Shown: piece by piece, positions 57,458 through 64,000 of the stretch | Layout of the letters: each line of letters opens with the position of its first letter | Numbering within the stretch: position 1 is the stretch's first letter | Origin: Clavaria fumosa | Taxonomy: Eukaryota > Basidiomycota > Agaricomycetes > Agaricales > Clavariaceae | Assembly (NCBI GenBank): GCA_951802425.1 | Contig: OX637800.1 | Location: 682,001 to 746,000 of the forward strand | Direction of reading: 5' to 3' | Length of the DNA stretch: 64,000 bases | Program-made: the position numbers and the translations under genes | Notes under the pieces: model-generated | What the model was told of the DNA's origin: nothing | Seen by the model: the letters and a program-made list of their open reading frames with translations, nothing else | The model's database searches: none

Positions 57458-59879
57458 CATCAGCAAAACGTCAAACTACTTAATGCAACTTAAACTGCTC
57501 TTAAACTGTCTTAAACAGCAGATTAAGACATTTTCAGACATTTTTGATTAAGGCGACATGACTTAGATTAAGACTATTCGAGTTATGGATTTTACTTAAA
57601 CTTGCCTTAAAATCAGTCTTAATTACCTTAATTTTGACTACCCTGCCACTGCTGCTGCTGCTGCCGCCGCTGGTTGCTGCCACCGCTGCTGGTGGTGCCG
57701 CCGCCGCCGCTGGTTGCTGCCGCTGCCGCCGCCACCGCTGTTGCTGTTGGTGGTGCCGCCGCTGTTGCTATTGCTGCTGCTGCTGCCGCCGCCGCCAGTG
57801 CTGTTGGTCGTGCCGCCGCCGCTGCTGCTGCTGCTGGTGCCGCCGCCGCTGCTGCTGCTGCTGGTGCCGCCGCCGCTGCTGCTGCTGCTGGTGCCGCTGC
57901 CGCTGTTGTTGGCAGTGCCGCTGCCGCCGCCGCTGGTTGCTGTTGGTGGTGCCGCAGCCGCCGCCGCCGCCGGTGCTGTTGGTCGTGCCGCAGCCGCTGC
58001 CGCTGCTGCTGCTGGTGCCGCCGCTGGTTGCTGCCGTCACTGCTGCCGCTGTTGCTGTTGGTGCCACCGCTGGTTGCTGCCATCGCTGCTGCCGCCGCCG
58101 CCGCCGCTGTTGCTGTTGGTGGTGCCGCTGCCGCTGCTGTTGCTATTGCTGCCACCGCCGCCACCGCTGTTGTTGGCAGTGCCGCCGCCGCCGCCGCTGG
58201 TTGCTGTTGGTGGTGCCGCCGCCACCGCTGGTTGCTGCTGTCGTCGCCGCCACTGTTGCTGTTGGTGGTGACGCCGCCGCTGGTTGCTGCCGCCGCCGCC
58301 GCCGCCGCTGTTGGTCGTGCCGCCGCTGCTGTTGCTGCCGCCGCCGCCGCTGGTTGCTGCCGTCGCTGCTGCCGCCGCCGCCGCCGCTGTTGCTGTTGGT
58401 GGTGCCACTGCCACCGCCGCCGCCGCCGCCGCTGGTTGCTGTTGGTGGTGCCGCCGCCGCTGCTGCTGGTGGTGCCGCCGCTGGTTGCTGCCGCCGCTGT
58501 TGGTCGTGCCGCCGCTGCTGTTGCTGCCGCCGCCGCCGCTGTTGCTGTTGGTGCCGCCGCTGGTTGCTGCCGTCGCTGCTGCCGCCGCCGCCGCCGCTGT
58601 TGCTGTTGGTGGTGCCGCTGCCGCCGCTGTTGCTATTGCTGCCACCGCCGCCGCCGCTGTTGTTGGCAGTGCCGCCGCCGCCGCCGCTGGTTGCTGTTGG
58701 TGGTGCCGCCGCCACCGCTGGTTGCTGCCGTCGTCGCCGCCACTGTTGCTGTTGGTGGTGACGCCGCCGCTGCTGCTGGTGGTGCCGCCGCTGGTTGCTG
58801 CCGCCGCCGCCGCCGCCGCTGTTGGTCGTGCCGCCGCTGCTGTTGCTGCCGCCGCCGCCGCTGTTGCTGTTGCTGCCGCTGCTGCTGCTGGTGGTGCCAC
58901 CGCTGGTTGCCGTTGGTGGTGCCGCCGCCGCCGCCACCGCTGTTGCTATTGCTGCCGCCGCCGCTGCTGCTGCTGGTGGTGGTGGTGCTGGTCGCAATCA
59001 CCGCCGCCACTTGCTGCTAGTCGCTGCCGCCGCTCGCCGCTGGGTGCTGCAGCCGCCTTCAAGCAGTTCAGGTGTGGTGGGGAGCGAGCACGACCAAACA
59101 TCGAGACGTTGGAGGGTTGGGCAGCGAGAGAGGATGGGGAAGAGAGAGGGAGTTTTGGACTTAGTGTGGCAACGAGCAAGTGTCAGACTTCAAAAAAAGA
59201 TGAACATGGGATCATGTGATCCCATGTTGAAATTTCTTTGAAGTCCGACGCGCCTCAGCCCCTTGTCTTGTTCTACCCGTCAGCAGCAACAACGACAGAC
59301 GACAACCACAGCGGCGGTGGCTAGCAGTCATGGTGGCAGTGACCAGCAGGCAGCAATGGCGGCAGCGCTAGCAGCGAGGGCGGCGGCAGCAAGCGGCGGT
59401 GGCGGCAGCAAGTGGCAGTGGCGGCAGCATCCAGCAGCAGCGGCGGGTGGAAGCAACACCCAGCAGCGACCAGCAGCGGCGGGCGGCAGTGGCGGGCGGC
59501 AGCAACACCCAACGATCAGCAGCGGCGGGCGGCAGGCGGCGGTGGCGGCAAGTAGCAGCGGCGGGCAGCAGCGGCGGGCAGCAGCGGTGGCGGGCAGCAG
59601 CAGTGGGCAGCAGCAGTGGCGGGCAGCAGCGGCGGGCAGCAGCAGTGGCGGCAGGCGGCAGCGGCGGGCGGCAGCAGTGGCGGTGGGCTGCAGCGGCAGT
59701 GGCGACGGCAGTGGCAGCGGTGTGGCAGCAGAGGTACAACTTACAACTACTTAGTACGACTTAATAAAATGTGAACTAAGACAAGATTAAGGCGAGTGGT
59801 GTGACTTAGGTAACTTAATCAGCTTATTTTGAGAATAAGTGTAATAAGTCACCCTAAGTGATTTGACATTTTGCTGATG
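57458..59879. mobile_element. CATCAGC-terminated element C (2422 bp)
   Basis: Ends CATCAGCAAAACGTCAAA (57458) and, inverted, CATCAGCAAAATGTCAAA (59879): 17 of 18 positions match. Subterminal AT-rich parts carry many CTTAA/TTAAG motifs. The interior has a GCCGCCGCTGGTTGCTG-type tract (57640-59050), the hairpin 59186-59253 and a CAGCGGCGGGCAGCAG-type tract (59280-59740). No transposase seen. It starts 22 bp after copy B ends. No target-site duplication found. Confidence 0.78.
59186..59253. repeat. Conserved hairpin, second copy
   Basis: Inverse-orientation copy of the hairpin at 38156-38224, with a GAACATGGGATCA..TGATCCCATGTT core. Confidence 0.8.
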
Positions 59880-60361
59880 CATCTGCGTTCCCGGGATCGA
59901 GTACAGCAGACGTTGGAGAGTGTGGTGTTCAGAGCCGAGTAAAACCAACCAAAAAGTGTTGTTCAGATTACATAAGCTGTGGGAAATCAGCACGGACCAG
60001 TACATGGCCTGTATCCATTTTAGGCATAAAGGTGTAATATTATTTGTGGTGACACGTGCCAGTGTGACAAAAAGCGAATGGACAGGTAAGGGGCGTGTAA
60101 GTGGCGCGTAAGTGGACAGGTAGATGGACATGACACTTCGCCATGCGAATGGACACCTATTTGTCCGCCGTGCCACCAAACCTGAGGAACCACTAGAGGG
60201 TGGCTGCAGCACCCAGCAGCGAGTGGCGGCAATGACTAGCAGCAAGTCACGCATCCACACGCACAGTCGACTGGAGCACACTCACCCACGCGGCGGTCTC
60301 GCACGCAGGTGCCGTGTCTCTCCCTCCACTCCCCGCTTTTTAGCTGCTCACCCTGCCCTTC
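59880..60361. other. Flank of element C with an inverted interspersed repeat
   Basis: 60041-60175 is the inverted copy of 38310-38440. 60175-60245 resembles, inverted, the inner part of element C near 58990-59060. Otherwise no feature. Confidence 0.5.
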
Positions 60362-61100
60362 TTGGGAAACACAGCCGAAGACTTCATCAAGCGCCTCCTC
60401 GCCGTCGACCCCTCGCAGCGCATGACCCTCTCCGATGCGCGGCACCACCCGTGGTTGCGCTCGCGGCCCATCGTGCACCGCGACCGACCGGAACAAGACT
60501 ATCCCAGTAGCAGCTCCGTAGCCCAAGGCATCAGCAGCGGCGCAGAGGAATCGGACGCGCCCATGGGTGCTGAGGACATCGGTGGCGCAGATAGGGTCAG
60601 GGGGGCAGACGGGCAGGTGGCACCAGCCATGTCCATCGACGACGACGGCAACGCCATCGCCCCCACCCACGACCTCAACCACGCCCACGCACGCCGACGG
60701 GGCGCCCGCACCCCGCCCGGACAGGACACAGGCTAAGCGACGGCCTCCAGGGACTGCAGCTGACCTCGGTGCGCGGCAGTGATGACGGCGGCTTGGAAAG
60801 CACCGCCGATGACACTAACGCCGGCGCGGGGCTCATGCCAGCAGACTCGTCTGAGGCGGTGGTGGCGAGCATGCCCGGCGCGTTCATCAACACGCCTCCC
60901 ACCACTACCACTACCACTACCGCCACCACCACCACTCCTGCCGCCGCCACCGCCGCCACCAACGCCACCAACGGCTCCAGGACCCGCGGCGGCGCACGCA
61001 GCGGGAGCGGGCGGCGGGCGTTCCAGCGCCGGAGCGACGTCGCAGCCGCCGCCGCCGCCGCGATTACAGGCCGACGGGCTTCACAAGGTATTTGATCTTT
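60362..61100 (+). pseudogene. C-terminal fragment of a CAMK-type serine/threonine kinase
   Basis: The frame from about 60360 reads GNTAEDFIKRLLAVDPSQRM, then SDARHHPWLRSR. This is the last kinase subdomain, with the conserved Arg of the DPxxRxT element and the HPWL end seen in CAMK and Chk2/Rad53-like kinases. A Ser/Asp-rich tail follows to a stop at 60736. A second frame (60769-61095, GSDDGGLESTADD ... TPPTTTTTT) looks like the continuation after a frame change. ATP-binding and catalytic loops are absent. Flanked by repeats on both sides, so it is a captured or stranded gene fragment. Confidence 0.6.
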
Positions 61101-61155
61101 CCGCTGGCCCTTTCAATCCTTTCTAACCCCCACTATTGAAGACATTGCTAGAGCA

Positions 61156-62091
61156 GTGGTAGCAACCCAAAAAGGTGGCAGCGGTAACCAGCGGCGGCGG
61201 CAGCAACGCAATAGCGGTGGCAGCGGCAGTGTCGGCAGTGGCAGCAATGGCGTCAGCAGTGACAGCGGCGGCGGCAGCGACGACAGTGACAACAGCAAAG
61301 CGGTGTCGGCGGCAGTGACGGCGGCGGTACGATGGCGGTGGCAGCAGCAAGGCGGCGGTGGCGGCACGACGGCGGTGGCTGCAGCAGCAGCGGCGGCGGC
61401 AGCAGCAACGGCGGCGGCGGCGGCAGCAGCAACAGCGGCGGCGGCAGCAGCAGCAACAGCGGCGGCGGCGGCAGCAGCAACAGCGGCGGCGGCGGCAGCA
61501 GCAACAGCGGCGGCGGCGGCGACGGCGGCGACAGCAGCAACAGTGGCGGCGGCGGTGACAGCAGCAGCGGCGGCGGCGATGGCAGTAGCGGCGGCGATGG
61601 CAGCAGCAGCAGCGGCGACAGCAGCAGTGGCGGCGACGGCGACAGCAGCAGCGGCGACGGCGACAGCAACAGCGGCGGCAACGGCAGCAACGATGGGCGG
61701 CAGCAATGGCGGCGACGGCAGCAGTGGTGGCAACGGCAGCAACGATGGGCGGCAGCAACGGCGGCGACAGCAGCAGCGGCGGCGGCAGTGACGGCGACGG
61801 CGGCAGCGGCGGCGACGGCGGCAGCAGCGGCGGCGATGGCAGCAGCAGCGGCGGCGACGGCGGCAGCAGTGGCGACAGCAGTAACAGCGGCGGCGACAGC
61901 AGCGATGGCGGCTCCTTATATGTTCTTATGCGTACTTGACTGTACTTGATTAGGAACATTTGTCTTAATCAAGAAAGTAGACCTACTTGATTAAGTTGAG
62001 TCTACTTAGTACAAATTTCGGAGATCAAGACAGTCAAGATGGCTTTAAGTACGGCCAAGTTCTGGTCAAGAAAATTTTATGTTTCCTGATG
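61156..62091. mobile_element. Right part of a CATCAGG-terminated element
   Basis: 61156-61910 is GGCGGCAGCAGCAAC-type repeat. 61910-62091 is AT-rich with CTTGATTAAG motifs, ending GTTTCCTGATG at 62091, whose complement CATCAGGAAAC matches the ends at 37466 and 62930. The left terminus was not found; it could be anywhere before 61156. Confidence 0.55.
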
Positions 62092-62159
62092 CTTTTCCCC
62101 CTTCACACTTTGTCTACCAACTTCGTGACCTTTCCAGCAACGTCTCCCTTCTCCCTAGT
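62092..62159 (-). repeat. Short LTR family 2 fragment between two element ends
   Basis: 68 bp containing TTTGTCTACCAACTTCG and ACCTTTCCAGCAACGTCTCC, similar to LTR family 2 near 33690-33640 (complement) and 37410-37450. It is bracketed by CCTGATG (ends 62091) and CATCAGG (starts 62160). Confidence 0.55.
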
Positions 62160-62929
62160 CATCAGGAAAAGTGCAAAGTGACTTATGATTACTTAACTTT
62201 ACTTAGCCATCTTAAATGTGTGATTAAGACTATCAAGACAGTCTCAGATGACAAAGTTGTCTTGGGGATGTCTTAATTTTTTTATAAATAATGGAATCTA
62301 AGACATGATAAGTATAACCAAGTAGCCAAGATTATAAGCACCAGATGAAAATAGTACTAAGAGCAAAAAGCCATGGTATAAGAGCTCAAGTGCTATGCCT
62401 AAGAAAACATCTGTCTTAAGACTGTCCAGGCATTAAGATAGTATCTTTCATAAGACCATCCAGAAGTTGAGATGTAATTTTAAGAAATGGTTTCACCCAA
62501 TCCAAGACCAAATAAGATGGCTAGATGACAAGCTTTAAACTTAAGAAAATATCTTTTCTAAGACCATCCAGATGTAATTACAAAGAGGAGGGTGCCACCC
62601 AATCCAAGACCAAATAAGGTGGCAAGTACAGCTCCATCTTTCTCAAGATGACAAGATCTAAACCTAAGAAAAGAACTTTTCTAAGACCATCTAGATATTA
62701 AGGTAATATCTTTTCTAAGACCATTCAGATATTAAGGTAATATCTTTTCTAAGACCATTCAGATATTAAGGTAATATCTTTTCTAAGACCATTCAGATAT
62801 TAAGGTAATATCCTTTCTAAGACCATTCAGATATTAAGATGTAATTCAATGAAGTGGTGCACCCAAGCCATTGAAGCCAAGACCAAGAAGATGACCAGCA
62901 GAGTCTTAATCAAATGTCTTAATCTGCTG
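62160..62929. repeat. AT-rich CATCAGG-element sequence with a 34-bp tandem repeat
   Basis: Starts CATCAGGAAAAGTGC. Between about 62680 and 62835 a 34-bp unit (CTAAGACCATTCAGATATTA, then AGGTAATATCTTTT) is repeated about four times, copies starting at 62715, 62749, 62783 and 62817. Shorter copies of TTTTCTAAGACCATC occur from 62450. No gene. Confidence 0.6.
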
Positions 62930-63202
62930 CATCAGGAAACATCAAATTTTCTTAACCAAACATAGCTGAACTTAGCCAGCTTAAAGCACCTTAGCCAGCT
63001 TGACACAAGTAGCTACATATCAAACAAGACAGCTAAGATGGCTAAGATGTATAAGACAAGCTGCCACTGCCATTGCCACCACCATCACCACTACACTGTA
63101 CTACCTCCACCACTGTTGCTGCTGCCACTGCTGCCACCACTGTCACTGCTTTGCCACTACTGCTGTATTTCTGCCACCATCACTGCTTTGCTGCTGATGC
63201 TG
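62930..63202 (+). mobile_element. Left end of another CATCAGG-terminated element (truncated)
   Basis: Starts CATCAGGAAACATCAAATTT and matches 37466 onward for about 150 bp, then a CCACTGCTGCCACCAC-type repeat. It is cut at 63202 by the LTR of the next element. Confidence 0.65.
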
Positions 63203-63507
63203 TGTCAGACTTAGTCTCACGGTTCACACAACTTAACGTAAGGTCGATGATGACGATACTAACATAAGGGGAAAAGGGTACAAGTAAGGAAACGATGTGG
63301 TATATATAGCGAGCGGTTTGGGAGTTGCCGGTGTTCCCACGCTCGGACCCCGTGCGTCACGTGATGCGTCCAGGCCCGGGTCACGTGATTTTCCCATTAT
63401 GTAATCCACCACCCATTCGGGTCATGTGACTTGTCCGCGAACTTCCCGCAACTCTTTTGCAATCCTTTCTTGGCCTTTCCAACCTGCTTATGTAAGCGAT
63501 CCTGACA
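63203..63507 (-). repeat. 3' LTR of a minus-strand chromovirus (family 3)
   Basis: 305 bp with TGTCAG..CTGACA ends. On the minus strand it is preceded by the purine tract TTAAGAGGGGGGTGA (63508-63522). It has a TATATATA box near 63301-63308 and several TCACGTGA-like motifs. Relatives lie at 35897, 39707 and 53936. Confidence 0.8.
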
Positions 63508-63515
63508 TCACCCCC

Positions 63516-64000
63516 CTCTTAAGGCTGGGCATCTCGACCTGCCAACTTTGCCTTGTCAGGGTATTGCTGGAAGAAGTCCCGGAGCAACAGTGCAACATTA
63601 GTGAGGTTGCGACAAGGTTCCCAGGTGTTCTCCTCTGCAGGGTATCCTAACCACTTCACCAAATACTTCACTCCCCATCCAACCTTCTTGACATCAAGAA
63701 TTTCCTCCACCTCATACTCCAAGTGGTCATCGTCAATCGTGGGGGGTGGGGGTGGAGGCAAGTTCTGGGAAGGGAAAGAGGGAGCAATATACAGGGTGAG
63801 TAGCAACTCATTGAAAACCCGGTGAATGCGCCATGCTCGGGGGAGCTTGAGTCAGTATGCTGCTGGTCCAACCTTCTCTTGGATAGTGAAGGTTCCAGCC
63901 CGCTTGTTGTCAAGCTTCTTGGATGGTCGATCCATTTTCAGGTTCCGGGTATCCAGCCAGACTAAGTCCCCCTTTGAGTATTCACGACTCGGGCGCTTTC
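63516..64000 (-). pseudogene. pol: Chromovirus pol C-terminus with chromodomain (family 3), continues past the window
   Basis: From the window edge the minus frame reads KRPSREYSKGDLVW, LDNKRAGTFTI, EKVGPAAY, a TGA, LKLPRAWRIHRVFNELLL, a Pro run, then the chromodomain EYEVEEILDVKK and KYLVKWLGYPAEENTWEP, ending near 63516. The TGA at about 63852 replaces an Arg codon (CGA expected, as in GPAAYRLNLP of the intact element). The rest of the element lies outside the window. Confidence 0.8.

Noticed and set aside
57628..59241. Frames up to 448 codons in element C
   Set aside because: GCC/GCT/GGT/TGC repeats without stop-forming triplets; no start context, no conserved domain.
61113..61959. Frames of 205-278 codons on both strands
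   Set aside because: Same triplet-repeat composition.
1..64000. tRNA, rRNA or snRNA genes
   Set aside because: None recognised by eye on either strand; a covariance-model search would be needed to exclude them.

Overview
The window is nuclear DNA from a filamentous basidiomycete, most likely an Agaricomycete (a Boletales-type genome is possible but unproven). The evidence is short introns of about 50-70 nt with GT..AG borders, a TFIID subunit gene of fungal type, Agaricomycete-type membrane-protein families, Ty3 chromoviruses, pogo and hAT transposons, and the complete absence of bacterial gene organisation.

Layout. 1-3124: a DDE_Tnp_4-type transposase with a C-terminal chromodomain on the minus strand, broken by a 1.8-kb LTR-like insertion with a 5-bp target duplication. 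3300-3860: a chromovirus tail relic. 4718-7417 (-): a DUF3433-type multi-pass membrane protein. About 7960-8665: a MITE-like inverted repeat. 8831-9950 (+): TAF11 of TFIID. 10746-11078 (+): a small putative secreted protein. 12215-13620 (-): an Agaricomycete multi-pass membrane protein. 13900-16500: scrambled pseudogene copies of both membrane-protein genes. 17300-22242 (+): a putative GPI-anchored wall protein built from a tandemly amplified four-exon cassette (13-, 71-, 10- and 62-nt exons), followed by about sixteen short phase-1 exons encoding proline runs. 23599-24200: a hAT-type MITE. 25550-28524 (-): a P-loop NTPase of the Crinkler/RHS type.

From 28.6 kb to the end the window is nested mobile DNA. 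It holds a pogo element (28611-31028), a 1.06-kb palindrome (31777-32839), fragments of a second Ty3 family with 1.47-kb LTRs (33464-37465), and a hAT transposase gene split by a 4.3-kb element with CATCAGG termini (38958-43279). A second copy of that element (46058-57435) is itself split by a complete, apparently young Ty3/Tf1-sushi-type chromovirus (46207-53279). A related CATCAGC-terminated element (57458-59879), a kinase gene fragment, further element ends, and the 3' end of a minus-strand chromovirus (63203-64000) follow. Kilobase tracts of T-poor or A-poor trinucleotide repeat inside the CATCAG elements create many long but meaningless open frames.

The most interesting observations are the amplified micro-exon cassette gene, two retrotransposon families whose primer-binding site is complementary to their own predicted transcript start (Tf1-like self-priming), and the CATCAG-ended elements, for which I see no target-site duplication.
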